A model generated the notes under the pieces. It made no database searches. It was not told the DNA's origin and worked only from the letters and a program-made list of their open reading frames with translations. From Leptospiraceae bacterium (GTDB taxonomy: Bacteria > Spirochaetota > Leptospiria > Turneriellales > Turneriellaceae): 64,000 bases of DNA. Both the position numbers and the translations under genes were made by a program. Below are positions 16,862 through 25,723 of this stretch, piece after piece. Position 1 is the stretch's first letter; every line of letters begins with the position of its first letter. The stretch is from contig JANWWS010000012.1 of assembly GCA_025055765.1 (NCBI GenBank), positions 62,001 to 126,000 of the forward strand, read 5' to 3'.

Positions 16862-17935
16862 ATGGACCTGCGGCTATTTCATCATAGCCTGGAAGTAGAA
16901 GAGAGCAAAGAGGCGCTTTATGTTATATCCCCAAACGGACCAGTAAAACTCTTTAGTCAAAAGGGTAGGGAGAGGGATATAAAGTTTGTTCGCTCCCTGC
17001 AAAAGCCATCCTCTTGGCTTCTTTTTGTCTCCCCAAAACCAAGCTGGTTTCCTTTTATGGAGGAGGTCATTTGGCTTGAGCCTTCAGGTAGACCTGCCTT
17101 CGGAGAGAATCATATCACAACCAAGGAGGCCTGGCGTTTTTTTTTACAAAATCTGACGGGTACGGAAAGCTTTATCCTAAAGGTCCATCCCCGGCTACCC
17201 GGTGGGGAAGAATGGTTCAAGCTTTTGCGACAAGATCTCGAAGAGGCAGGGCGAAGGCTTAAGACAATTCGCTATTTTGAAAAATTATGGAGCTGGAATT
17301 TTCGCCAAAACCTCAGTGTATGGCTTAAAACCCCTGACTTTCATACAGCTAACCTTAGCCCCCCCTCGGTAATTGTACTCGGCGGTCCTCAGGTGGACTT
17401 CTTTTGGGACTTTCTGCGAGGCGCTAAAGTCATATGGGCCGCTGACACAGCTCTTATGCCGCTTTTGTACCATGAGTTAATCCCCCATCTTATAGGAAGC
17501 ATAGATGCGAAACCCGCAAGCGCGGAACATTTTTCCTTGCTTTTCCGCAAAAGAGAAGTAAACCACTGGCTTAGACAAAGTTACCTTTTACTTGATCCCT
17601 TAAGCTTTCCTCTTCTTTTTCGTCTTAAAACATTTTATAAAATTACCTATCGCAACTCCCACCCTCTTGTGCAAGAAGTAAGCTCTGCCCATCAAGAACT
17701 CTTTAATCCCAAGGGCGACATTGGGGGACTCCTCACTGCTCTCTACAAAGCTCTCTTCCCAGGCCAAGAGTTACCACCTATTTTGGGGGGAGAGCTCGCC
17801 GCCTTTCACGGGATCTCCCACATAAGGGGATCCGGCTATATGACTTATCAGCTAAGCCGCCAAAACCGTTACCAAACATACGAGGGCTATAGCTATTTCT
17901 TGAGCCGGCGTTACTCCCGCAAAAATGAAAACTGA
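16862..17935 (+). CDS. DUF115-like (MptE/MAF-type) protein
   Basis: A 357-aa protein. The central segment VIVLGGPQVDFFWDFLRGAK ... IWAADTALMPLLYHELIPHL followed by GSIDAKP fits the glycine-rich loop and Asp motifs of the DUF115 / 6-hydroxymethylpterin-pyrophosphokinase-like fold shared with flagellin-modifying MAF proteins. The N-terminal about 150 residues are unfamiliar. In bacteria such proteins are often glycosyl- or nonulosonate-transferases; the substrate here is not evident. Its 3' end overlaps the convergent TetR gene by 25 nt. Confidence 0.6.
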   Translation: MDLRLFHHSLEVEESKEALYVISPNGPVKLFSQKGRERDIKFVRSLQKPSSWLLFVSPKPSWFPFMEEVIWLEPSGRPAFGENHITTKEAWRFFLQNLTGTESFILKVHPRLPGGEEWFKLLRQDLEEAGRRLKTIRYFEKLWSWNFRQNLSVWLKTPDFHTANLSPPSVIVLGGPQVDFFWDFLRGAKVIWAADTALMPLLYHELIPHLIGSIDAKPASAEHFSLLFRKREVNHWLRQSYLLLDPLSFPLLFRLKTFYKITYRNSHPLVQEVSSAHQELFNPKGDIGGLLTALYKALFPGQELPPILGGELAAFHGISHIRGSGYMTYQLSRQNRYQTYEGYSYFLSRRYSRKNEN

Positions 17936-18663
17936 GAGCGACGCAACATTTGAATTCTTTCTTTTACTAGATTGGCAATGGCATCTGGCAGAGTCGGCAC
18001 AGCTAAGGGCTTGTCAGGAGGGCTCACTTCGCGAAAGACACTTTCGGTAAAATACTCCAAGAAAGTTTCTTGGCTAACCGAGCCATAAATTTTATTATAA
18101 AGATAAGTGCCACGGTAAAGCTCCCTTTGCATGGCGTAAAAAAGCACACGGGAGATGAGGCCATAAACAAAAAGCCAGGTGTGCTTTACAGCAAAAATAC
18201 CCTGTTCGTTTCCCTTTCTTATGATCTCTTCAAGCAAGGCAAGGCGCGGAGCAATAAATTTCTCTGTAAAATAACGTAGTTTTGAGTGATCCTCTGCATT
18301 TTCCCAAGCCATGAGGCGGTAAAAGTCTTTTTCCTCAGGTATATCTCTTTCTAGGTGAAGCCCTGTGAGTACCTCAAGTACCACATAGAGCTGCTGGGGA
18401 ATGGTGAGCTTCCATTTAAGAAATTCCTCGGCAAATTCATCGAGATCTCGAAAAGCAAAGGCATGTTCTAAAACGGTTTGATAAAGCTCGCTCTTACTGC
18501 CAAAATAGTAATGCAACATTGCCTTGTTAGTTCGAGCTTTGCGCGCAATGGCTTCCATCCGTGCACCAGAATAGCCATAGCGTGCAAATTCATGAAAGGC
18601 AGAGCGCAAAAGTCTTGTCCGAGTAAGTTCAGCATGGCGCTGACGAGGCAGCTTTTTTTCCAT
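17911..18663 (-). CDS. TetR-family transcriptional regulator
   Basis: The N-terminal helix-turn-helix is classic TetR: RLLRSAFHEFARYGYSGARM, then IARKARTNKAMLHYYFGSKS and YQTVL. The C-terminal about 180 residues form the ligand-binding/dimer region. I place the start at the ATG at 18663; a TTG two codons upstream is possible. The gene is divergent from a long-chain acyl-CoA dehydrogenase, with an inverted repeat between them, so control of fatty-acid oxidation (PsrA/FadR-like logic) is a reasonable inference. Confidence 0.9.
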   Translation of the reverse strand: MEKKLPRQRHAELTRTRLLRSAFHEFARYGYSGARMEAIARKARTNKAMLHYYFGSKSELYQTVLEHAFAFRDLDEFAEEFLKWKLTIPQQLYVVLEVLTGLHLERDIPEEKDFYRLMAWENAEDHSKLRYFTEKFIAPRLALLEEIIRKGNEQGIFAVKHTWLFVYGLISRVLFYAMQRELYRGTYLYNKIYGSVSQETFLEYFTESVFREVSPPDKPLAVPTLPDAIANLVKERIQMLRRSQFSFLRE

Positions 18664-18712
18664 AGCCAATGCGGGAATTTCATTATATGATTAGTCAAGA
18701 TTTTTACCTAAC

Positions 18713-18728
18713 CTATAACACTTTATAG
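18713..18728. promoter_or_regulatory. Candidate TetR operator
   Basis: CTATAA-CACT-TTATAG is a perfect inverted repeat with 6-bp arms, lying between the divergent TetR and acyl-CoA dehydrogenase genes, about 40 nt before the latter's ATG. Its AT-rich arms also resemble -10 elements, so binding could block initiation. Assignment to this TetR protein is by position only. Confidence 0.4.
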
Positions 18729-18766
18729 ATTGCTTGCCACGAAGTAGCTTGGGCAAAAAAGAGCCT

Positions 18767-19915
18767 ATGGTCAAACGAATGGTACGCCAGTTACCCTTTA
18801 GTGAGGAACATGAGATGTTCCGCTCGATGGTCCAAGATTTTTTAAAGAAAGAAGTTATTCCCTACCATACCCAGTGGGAAGAAGAAGGTATTGTACCAAG
18901 AGAGGTATGGGAGAAGGCGGGGGAGCTTGGCATGATTTGCCCAAATTTTCCCGAAGAGTACGGAGGGCTTGGTACAGATTTTCTCTATAATATTATTGTC
19001 ATTGAAGAACTCGCCAAAGCCATGGCATCTGGCTTTTTCATTTCCTTACATGCGGATGTCGTAGCTCCTTATATTTTACATTATGGCAATGAAGAGCAAA
19101 AGCGGCGTTGGCTGCCAGACATTATTAAAGGCAAAAAAATCCTAGCTATTGCCATGACAGAACCAGGGGCGGGAAGTGACCTTGCCTCACTTTCTACAAA
19201 AGCAGAAGACAAAGGTGACTATTTTTTGCTCAACGGTCAAAAGACTTTTATTTCCAATGGCTATCTCGCTGATCTGGTAGTAGTGGCGGCACGCACAGGT
19301 GAGGGCCAGGGGGGCATTTCTCTTCTTGTAGTTGAGAGGGGAATGGAAGGTTTTGAGCGGGGTCGCAAGTTAAAGAAAGTAGGGCTACATGCCCAGGATA
19401 CAGCTGAGCTTATCTTTAGCGATGTAAAGGTGCCCAAGGAAAATCTTCTTGGAAAATTAAATCAAGGATTTCGTTATTTAATGCAATCCTTGGCCCAAGA
19501 AAGACTCGTGTTGGCTGTGTCGAATATGACCTCTGCAGAAAAGGTGCTTGACATTACCGTCGAATATGTCACCCAGAGAAAGGCCTTTGGGCGAAAAATA
19601 AGTGATTTTCAAAACACCCGACATAAACTTGTTGACATGTATGTAGAGCAAGAGTGCACACGTGCTTTTTTAGATCGGGTAATTTTAGCTCACATGCGAG
19701 GAGAGAAAACAACGGTTGAGGCAAGTATGGTCAAGCTTCAATGCTCTGAAATGCTGAAACGCCATGTAGATACTTGCCTGCAGTTTTTTGGCGGCTATGG
19801 TTACATGTTAGAATATCCCATAGCAAAGGCTTATCTCGACGCCCGAGTACAGACCATCTATGCAGGGACATCTGAAATTATGAAAGAAATTATCACCCGC
19901 AACTTAGGCATATAG
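18767..19915 (+). CDS. Acyl-CoA dehydrogenase, long-chain/isovaleryl type
   Basis: A 382-aa flavoprotein with the family signatures AMTEPGAGSDLASL (FAD/substrate binding), YVTQRKAFGRKISDFQ, and the C-terminal GGYGYMLEYPIAKAYLDARV. At the usual medium-chain catalytic position the motif is IYAGTSE (Ala instead of Glu), while QERL carries a glutamate; this arrangement is that of long-chain and isovaleryl-CoA dehydrogenases, where the base lies on helix G. It oxidises acyl-CoA to enoyl-CoA and passes electrons to ETF. I chose the ATG at 18767 rather than an upstream TTG. It is probably controlled by the divergent TetR protein. Confidence 0.92.
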   Translation: MVKRMVRQLPFSEEHEMFRSMVQDFLKKEVIPYHTQWEEEGIVPREVWEKAGELGMICPNFPEEYGGLGTDFLYNIIVIEELAKAMASGFFISLHADVVAPYILHYGNEEQKRRWLPDIIKGKKILAIAMTEPGAGSDLASLSTKAEDKGDYFLLNGQKTFISNGYLADLVVVAARTGEGQGGISLLVVERGMEGFERGRKLKKVGLHAQDTAELIFSDVKVPKENLLGKLNQGFRYLMQSLAQERLVLAVSNMTSAEKVLDITVEYVTQRKAFGRKISDFQNTRHKLVDMYVEQECTRAFLDRVILAHMRGEKTTVEASMVKLQCSEMLKRHVDTCLQFFGGYGYMLEYPIAKAYLDARVQTIYAGTSEIMKEIITRNLGI

Positions 19916-19924
19916 GTAAAAGCC

Positions 19925-20215
19925 ATGGCTCTTCTCTCACAAGAACAATTACAAGAAGCTTTGCTAAATTTAAGGGGATGGAACGTCAAAGAAGGAGCTC
20001 TATTTAAAAGTTTTACATTTGCTGATTTTCAAGAGGCATTTTCTTTTATGACCCAAGTTGCCTTAGCAGCTGAAAAAATGAATCATCATCCTGATTGGCA
20101 AAATAGTTACAATCGAGTAGAAATTTATCTCAAAAGCCATGATGTAAATGGAATTACAGAAAGAGACATAAAACTAGCCCAAATGATCGAAAAGGCGGCC
20201 ACTTCGAGAAAATAA
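19925..20215 (+). CDS. Pterin-4a-carbinolamine dehydratase (PCD)
   Basis: A 96-aa protein with the diagnostic [20 protein letters not shown] motif (two catalytic histidines) and a C-terminal [11 protein letters not shown] segment, both typical of PhhB/DCoH. It recycles pterin-4a-carbinolamine formed by aromatic amino acid hydroxylases, or acts in related pterin or molybdopterin chemistry. It begins 9 nt after the acyl-CoA dehydrogenase stop and is likely co-transcribed; no hydroxylase gene is present in the window. Confidence 0.9.
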   Translation: MALLSQEQLQEALLNLRGWNVKEGALFKSFTFADFQEAFSFMTQVALAAEKMNHHPDWQNSYNRVEIYLKSHDVNGITERDIKLAQMIEKAATSRK

Positions 20216-20260
20216 AACAAGACTTGACAACGCCAAGATGCGACATAATGTGCAGATGGC

Positions 20261-21112
20261 ATGGAAGCCATTTGGGTCTTTATACTCTCCCTATTATTCT
20301 TTTTTGTGCTATACCTCTACCTCCAAAGCCGGCTTTCCCATCTTATTGAAAAGAAATTACACGAACTTTATCGACGTGATTTACATAAGGATGTATCCGA
20401 ATTTTACCGTGAAATGGAAAGCTATGGCGCTCTCATGGAAAACCGCATAAACCGCTACAAAAACCTCATTGAGCGCCATGAATCCCTTCTACAAAGGTGG
20501 GAAAAAATAGCACAAGAGCTTAAGAAAAACAAGAAAACCAAAGATATCAGTGAGGTCATTGAAAAATCCCTTGAGCAAGAGCAAAAAATTCTCGAGATTT
20601 TAGAAAAGAATCTCCCACCCACTCTCACGCCCCCTCAGCCAGAGAGGGAAATTGATAAAGAGGTACAAATGAAAACCCCAAGAGAAAAACCTTCCCCCTC
20701 CCCAGAAGAACCCAATTTTGCCCTAGAGCTAATCACCCAGGAAAGTGAAAAAAAACCTCTAAAAAGCCCGCCGGTTAAAGAGAGGCAAAATAAAGAGCCA
20801 GAAAATACAAACTCTTGGCAAAACTTTTTTCGCCATATTGGCAGACTAGTACTACCCAAAGAAGAAAAACCAGTAGACTTTGCCAGAGAAGTGGGGCTGC
20901 CAAAAGCTCAAGAGCCAAGTTCGACGGTTTCAAAAAAAATGGATCCCGCCGAGCTTGCGCGTCTTGCCGAAAAAATGAAAAACGACCCATCTTCCCGTCC
21001 TGTGGTGCTAAAGGTTCTCATAGAACACAAGATCCCCCTACCGATGGTAGCCCACTTAACTGGTATCGAACTAAGCCAACTCGAAGCCATTCGTCGTCTC
21101 TACCGCCTCTAA
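20261..21112 (+). CDS. Membrane-anchored coiled-coil protein with HTH-like C-terminus
   Basis: A 283-aa protein: one N-terminal transmembrane helix (residues about 4-23), a long charged coiled coil (about 28-115), a Pro/Glu/Lys-rich disordered centre (about 120-190), and a C-terminal segment of about 55 residues (SRPVVLKVLIEHKIPLPMVA, then LTGIELSQLEAIRR) resembling a small helix-turn-helix. No family is recognised. The layout suggests a cytoplasmic scaffold or a membrane-tethered binding protein. The next gene starts 1 nt after its stop. Confidence 0.6.
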   Translation: MEAIWVFILSLLFFFVLYLYLQSRLSHLIEKKLHELYRRDLHKDVSEFYREMESYGALMENRINRYKNLIERHESLLQRWEKIAQELKKNKKTKDISEVIEKSLEQEQKILEILEKNLPPTLTPPQPEREIDKEVQMKTPREKPSPSPEEPNFALELITQESEKKPLKSPPVKERQNKEPENTNSWQNFFRHIGRLVLPKEEKPVDFAREVGLPKAQEPSSTVSKKMDPAELARLAEKMKNDPSSRPVVLKVLIEHKIPLPMVAHLTGIELSQLEAIRRLYRL

Positions 21113-21113
21113 T

Positions 21114-22082
21114 ATGGCTCACCATAAGCTTATTTCCACAAACGAGGACCTCGTCTTTTCGCAGAGCATTGGTCCCTACTATAACTTTCAACTCGATATT
21201 TGGGACAAAGAAGGTTTTCTTTTCCCTCGGCGAAGGTGGGAGAGAAAAACTTGGATTTACTGTGCCTTGTTAAGTGAGCAATTCATAGGGGCCCTTGCCA
21301 TTGTGGATGCTGGGTACATAGCCACTGCTTTTTCCTATTTTTACCACTTTGAAACAGGTATTTTTTACGAGACCAAGGCCACAAAGCCCTTTGGTTTTGC
21401 TGATCATTTCCACCCTTCTCTGGAAGGTAAATGGTTCTTAAAAGAAAAAGAAAGACAGTGGTTGATTTCTAGAGAGGGGATCTTCCTCAAAGCTCAATGC
21501 GAAGACCGCCGCATGCAACTTGAGCTCAGCTTAGACATAAGCGCAGATGGTATTAACTGTCTTGCCCCTTCCCCCGCTCGACCCTTTAATTACACCTTTA
21601 AGAGTTTGCTCTTGCCCTGCAAGGCACGCATAAAATTGGATCAACGAACCTACACCTATCAAGGAAGACAGGGCGTGCTCGATTTTTCGCTTGGCTATCC
21701 CCCCCGAGAAACCCGATGGAACTGGGCCTGCTTGGTGGGTAGCACTGCGGGAATTCCCTTTGGAGCCAATATCGTACAATACCACAATTCCGGTCTTGAA
21801 AATGGCCTTTGGCTTGGTGACGAAATTCTGCTACTCTCAGAGGCAAACTTTAGCTACCAACCACCGATAGAGAAAAACCCTGTTTTTATTGAGGCCCCTC
21901 AATCTCAACTGCGCCTTACTTTCATCCCACGTGCTGCCCGTAAGGAAAAGATCCATCTCTTAGCCCTTGTTTCCGATTTTATCCAACCCTTTGGCTTTTT
22001 TGAGGGCTCGTTTTCATGGAAAGGGAAGGATTACTCCGTTTCAGGCGTGGGGGTGGTAGAAGAACACCGGGCCGTGTGGTAA
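21114..22082 (+). CDS. DUF2804-family protein
   Basis: A 322-aa protein matching DUF2804 in length and in recognisable stretches: YAPC-like start replaced by ISTNEDLV, central YPPRETRWNWACLVGST and FGANIVQY, and the C-terminal VGVVEEHRAVW ending. Members are widespread, of unknown function, and possibly related to lipocalin-like or AttH-type lipid proteins. Its last 104 nt overlap the convergent alpha/beta hydrolase gene, which is unusual for two apparently real genes. Confidence 0.8.
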   Translation: MAHHKLISTNEDLVFSQSIGPYYNFQLDIWDKEGFLFPRRRWERKTWIYCALLSEQFIGALAIVDAGYIATAFSYFYHFETGIFYETKATKPFGFADHFHPSLEGKWFLKEKERQWLISREGIFLKAQCEDRRMQLELSLDISADGINCLAPSPARPFNYTFKSLLLPCKARIKLDQRTYTYQGRQGVLDFSLGYPPRETRWNWACLVGSTAGIPFGANIVQYHNSGLENGLWLGDEILLLSEANFSYQPPIEKNPVFIEAPQSQLRLTFIPRAARKEKIHLLALVSDFIQPFGFFEGSFSWKGKDYSVSGVGVVEEHRAVW

Positions 22083-22920
22083 TGAGTTCCCAGCATTCTT
22101 TAGGATGGGTGAAGGGAAATAAGTGCTCGAAATCCTGGTGCGACACGACAGTGGAACCGGGAATTTTTTGGGCAATCTTTTGGGCCCTGCGAAGGGGACA
22201 AACCTCCGATTTTTGCGGCAAGATAAAGTGCACGGGTGTCTCCAATCTCTTGTATTGACACAGGGAGAATGTACCTACTGTCATATAGTTTTTGGCTTCA
22301 AGCTCGCTCGAGCAAGACAGCCGGTAACCCGTCCCCACAGCTTGAAAACCAAATTGCAAGTAGCCACGAAGAGCCTCTGGTGAAAAATTACGGTAGGGCA
22401 TGGTGCGACGCAAAAAGCGCTCCAAAACCTCGCGAGAGGGAAAATAGGAGCGCCGTGCCCCTGCTGCTTTGGCAAGTGGGGCCCGGAAAAAAACCATAAA
22501 AATAAGAGCCATCCAAAAAAGTAAGGTGGGATCAAGTGCGATTATAGCACGAAATTTTCGCGGATTTAACGCAGCTGCTCTCATTAGGGCTGCTCCCCCC
22601 ATGGAATGGCCAAGTCCAACTATGTTTTGCAAAGAAAGATGCTCCACAAGTGCCAAGACTTGGTCGCGGTAGAAGTTCCAGTTGCGGAATTTTAAAGTTC
22701 CCTCGGAGAGCCCATGGCCTGCAAAATCAAGGGCAACCACTCTTACCCCCCTCTCCGTCAGCTTTTGGATGTAAAACTGGTAGGCCATGGCGCAATAGCC
22801 ATTGGCATGGGTTAGAAGAAAGGGCTCTCCAGCCAAACCATTGTCATAATAGACAAGTTTTAAACCATGAAAAGAAAAAGAACCCTGTCTAAGATTTAGC
22901 GTTTGTCTACGAGATCTCAC
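21979..22920 (-). CDS. Alpha/beta hydrolase
   Basis: A 313-aa hydrolase with oxyanion region LLTHANGY, nucleophile elbow GLGHSMGGAA, a DFAGHGLSEG strand-loop and a late VVSHQDFEHLFPF segment supplying the histidine. The reaction (esterase, lipase or other) cannot be assigned. The C-terminal about 35 residues (after KECWELITTRPG), Lys/Pro/Ser rich, extend beyond the fold and are encoded opposite the end of the DUF2804 gene. That tail may be non-essential. Confidence 0.85.
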   Translation of the reverse strand: MRSRRQTLNLRQGSFSFHGLKLVYYDNGLAGEPFLLTHANGYCAMAYQFYIQKLTERGVRVVALDFAGHGLSEGTLKFRNWNFYRDQVLALVEHLSLQNIVGLGHSMGGAALMRAAALNPRKFRAIIALDPTLLFWMALIFMVFFRAPLAKAAGARRSYFPSREVLERFLRRTMPYRNFSPEALRGYLQFGFQAVGTGYRLSCSSELEAKNYMTVGTFSLCQYKRLETPVHFILPQKSEVCPLRRAQKIAQKIPGSTVVSHQDFEHLFPFTHPKECWELITTRPGVLLPPPRLKRSNPSLSMKTSPQKSQRVG

Positions 22921-22939
22921 CTTATGAAAAATCCCCCCA

Positions 22940-24091
22940 TTATTCTTTCAAGAAACCCTTAACTAAAAGACTCAGGTAGTATTCATGATCAGCTCCTTGG
23001 GAAAGGGGCAGAGCAAAAAGCCAGCCTGGGCTTTTTAGTGCCGGTATGTAAACCAAAAGCACTTCCTCGGTAGACATCCGACCAGGATGAAAGAAAAGGA
23101 AGGATTGCCAAATGATATCATTTTCGCTTTGGCGGCGCCCACTACGGAGGTATAAAGCCCAGTAAAAGTGCTGGTTGTCTTTGAGATACTCTTCGGCAAA
23201 ATTAAATAAATTATGTCCCGTATAGTATTGGGGAGCAGAAGATAGCCAGCCATAACGACCCTCTGGTGGGATTTTCAGTAAATATTTCTTTTTTATAAAA
23301 CCAAAAAAGAAGGGAAGATCGTCAACAAGCAATGCTTTGTAAAAACGGTTTTCTTCAAGAGACCACCCTAGAGGCACTCTCCAAATTTGCTCATCCAGTA
23401 AGCAGCTCTGGGCACTACAGACCAATGTCTGTGCACCATGAAGACTTTGCCAGCGAAAATCGGCGTAGGACTTTACCAGTACTAATAGATAATGGTGATT
23501 TAAAAGACTCACCATGAGCCAAAAGAAGGCGGGTACAAAGGGATGGGCTCTACGAGAAAAATCTTTTTTATACCAAACGAAAAAGAAAAGCGCAAAGATG
23601 ACAACAGCAGCAAAAAAAAACACCACGAGAGGTGGAATAAGAATGGCAAGGGGGAGTCCAAAGACAAGAAAATAAGCCGAGGCAAAAAGGGCAAAGCCTT
23701 TTTTTCCTTTTGTGAGAGATAAATGAAAAAAATAGCTCATGGCGGCAGAAAAGAGAGCATAGAGGAGCACCACAGGCCATAGGTGGACACCCGGCCGCCA
23801 CAGGCCCAACAACAAGGCCAAAAGAAAAAATGCAGAGGAAAGCTCAAAGCGTAGCCAATAAAGTTCGTCAAACCATTTGGCTATAAACGGTGCTCCCCTT
23901 AGCTCATAGACTTCATGGGCATGTGTCACAAATCGATAGCGAAATCTAGGGTAAAAAACCACCTTCCAGCTCTTGATATCTTCTCGGCGAATTTTTTTAT
24001 TTTCCACGAGTATGTAGTCCCCATAAAGCCGCGCCAGTTGCCACGGCCCTTTTTCACGACAGATTTCAATATCGTAATAGGTGAGCTTCAA
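22940..24091 (-). CDS. Integral membrane protein of unknown function
   Basis: A 383-aa protein. An N-terminal soluble part of about 80 residues (YDIEICREKGPWQLARLYGD) precedes a run of hydrophobic helices (about residues 83-215), then a soluble C-terminal half containing CSAQSCLLD and several Tyr/Trp-rich stretches. I do not recognise the family. The start overlaps the stop of serA by 4 nt (ATGA), so it is translated from the same message. Confidence 0.6.
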   Translation of the reverse strand: MKLTYYDIEICREKGPWQLARLYGDYILVENKKIRREDIKSWKVVFYPRFRYRFVTHAHEVYELRGAPFIAKWFDELYWLRFELSSAFFLLALLLGLWRPGVHLWPVVLLYALFSAAMSYFFHLSLTKGKKGFALFASAYFLVFGLPLAILIPPLVVFFFAAVVIFALFFFVWYKKDFSRRAHPFVPAFFWLMVSLLNHHYLLVLVKSYADFRWQSLHGAQTLVCSAQSCLLDEQIWRVPLGWSLEENRFYKALLVDDLPFFFGFIKKKYLLKIPPEGRYGWLSSAPQYYTGHNLFNFAEEYLKDNQHFYWALYLRSGRRQSENDIIWQSFLFFHPGRMSTEEVLLVYIPALKSPGWLFALPLSQGADHEYYLSLLVKGFLKE

Positions 24092-25680
24092 ATCGTTATG
24101 TAATGCAATTCCACAATATAATCTTTGGCCTTAATCTTCTCTAAAACATGGGGCGGCACGGCGTCGTCGAGAGATATAATGGTCATTGCTGTACCACCTT
24201 TAACATCACGACCCAAGTGCAGTGACGCAATATTGACATTTGCCTCACCCAAGAGAAGCCCGAGCTCCCCCACAACTTTGGGGACATCCTTATTTCTAAT
24301 AAAAAGCATATGGCCCTCTGGGCGAAATTCAAGGGGGATGTCATTAATCGACATCACCAGGCCACCCAAAGAATCAACTGTTGCCACAAGCACTTTTTCT
24401 CTGCGGCCATCTCCTAAAACAAGCCGCAAACGTGATGGCTCCTCCTTGGTTTCTTCAGCAACAAAACTAGAAATACTAAGTCCCCTCTGCTTTGCCAATA
24501 GTGGGGCATTAACTAAATTTACCTCCTCTCCTAAAGCCGGAGTCAGTACCCCCTTGGTAAGGGCAATTTCCAAAGCCTTGAGATTTTTTGTCACGATAGC
24601 CCCTCGCAATTCCATATGTACAGAGGAAAGTGCCTCCGGCATCACCTGGGCTGCAAATACCCCTAATTTCTCGCACAGATGGAACCAGGGCTTAAGCATG
24701 CCCATCTCCTCTGCATCAAGTGTGGGGAAGTTGAGGGAATTGCGAGCCACCCCTGAACGCACAAACTCGACCATACTCTGGGCAGTTTCTTTTGCCACCT
24801 CGAGCTGAGCTTCGTCCGTAGATGCTCCAAGATGGGGGGTAAGGACCGCCTCCTCAAGCCCATAAAGAGGCATATCAGGGGAGGGGGGCTCTTCTACAAA
24901 GACATCAATGCCGACTCCTGAAATAATTCCCTGTTTAATTCCCTCTGCTAAGGCTTTCTCCTCAAAAATCCCCCCACGGGCACAATTGATAATCTTTACT
25001 CCTTTTTTTAGTTTGTGCAGGTTGTTGAGGTTAATCATGTGGGAGGTAGACTCCGTAAGAGGGGTATGCACGGTGATAAAGTCTGCACGACGAAAAATAT
25101 CATCTAGCGTGGTAAGCTCAATTTGTAAATATTCCAAATTTTCTCGGGGGATATATGGATCATATCCCAAGACATTCATCTTTAGTCCTAAAGCTCTGAT
25201 AGCCACTTCTTTGCCAATGCGACCAAGACCTATTACCCCCAGAGTTTTACCAGTAAGTTGAGTTCCCGTGAATTTGGCTTTTTCCCATTTTTTGGCATGC
25301 ATCGACATATGAGCTTGAGGTATTTTGCGCGCCACCGCAAACATAAGAGCCAATGCGTGTTCTGCGGTAGAAACAGAATTGCCGGCTGGGGCATTCATGA
25401 CCACAATGCCTTTCCGGGAACAGGCAGCTATGTCAATGTTATCTACCCCCACCCCCGCACGAATAACCACTTTTAAGCGAGAGGCCCTCTCGACCACTTC
25501 GCTATCTACCTTGCTAGCCGAGCGGACTATAAGTCCATCATATTGGGGAATTATGTCAAGTAGTTCCTCGCGAGATGTCTTTTTGCGAAAATCGACTTCA
25601 ATTAAGCCCGATTTTTCTAGGATTTCTACACCTTCGCTGTCTAAGTTGTCCGCAATAAGTACCTTAAATTTCGAAGACAT
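24088..25680 (-). CDS. serA: D-3-phosphoglycerate dehydrogenase
   Basis: It oxidises 3-phosphoglycerate with NAD+, the first step of serine synthesis. At 530 aa it is the long form: N-terminal 2-hydroxyacid dehydrogenase domain with GLGRIGKEVA (NAD loop), NCARGGIFEE (catalytic Arg), VFVEEPP (Glu) and LTPHLGAST (His), then an intervening (ASB) domain and a C-terminal ACT domain (about 455-530, NVNIASLHLGRDVKGGTAMT), which usually senses serine. Clean ATG start; the next gene overlaps its stop. Confidence 0.95.
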   Translation of the reverse strand: MSSKFKVLIADNLDSEGVEILEKSGLIEVDFRKKTSREELLDIIPQYDGLIVRSASKVDSEVVERASRLKVVIRAGVGVDNIDIAACSRKGIVVMNAPAGNSVSTAEHALALMFAVARKIPQAHMSMHAKKWEKAKFTGTQLTGKTLGVIGLGRIGKEVAIRALGLKMNVLGYDPYIPRENLEYLQIELTTLDDIFRRADFITVHTPLTESTSHMINLNNLHKLKKGVKIINCARGGIFEEKALAEGIKQGIISGVGIDVFVEEPPSPDMPLYGLEEAVLTPHLGASTDEAQLEVAKETAQSMVEFVRSGVARNSLNFPTLDAEEMGMLKPWFHLCEKLGVFAAQVMPEALSSVHMELRGAIVTKNLKALEIALTKGVLTPALGEEVNLVNAPLLAKQRGLSISSFVAEETKEEPSRLRLVLGDGRREKVLVATVDSLGGLVMSINDIPLEFRPEGHMLFIRNKDVPKVVGELGLLLGEANVNIASLHLGRDVKGGTAMTIISLDDAVPPHVLEKIKAKDYIVELHYITI

Positions 25681-25723
25681 GGGTTAGTTTAGCTCAAGGC
25701 GCTAAGCTGTAAACTTTTATGAG

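Noticed and set aside
24125-24808. A 227-codon open frame antisense to serA
   Set aside because: serA on the other strand has full catalytic motifs; the antisense translation has no motif and is Ser/Thr/Pro-rich as expected of a shadow frame.
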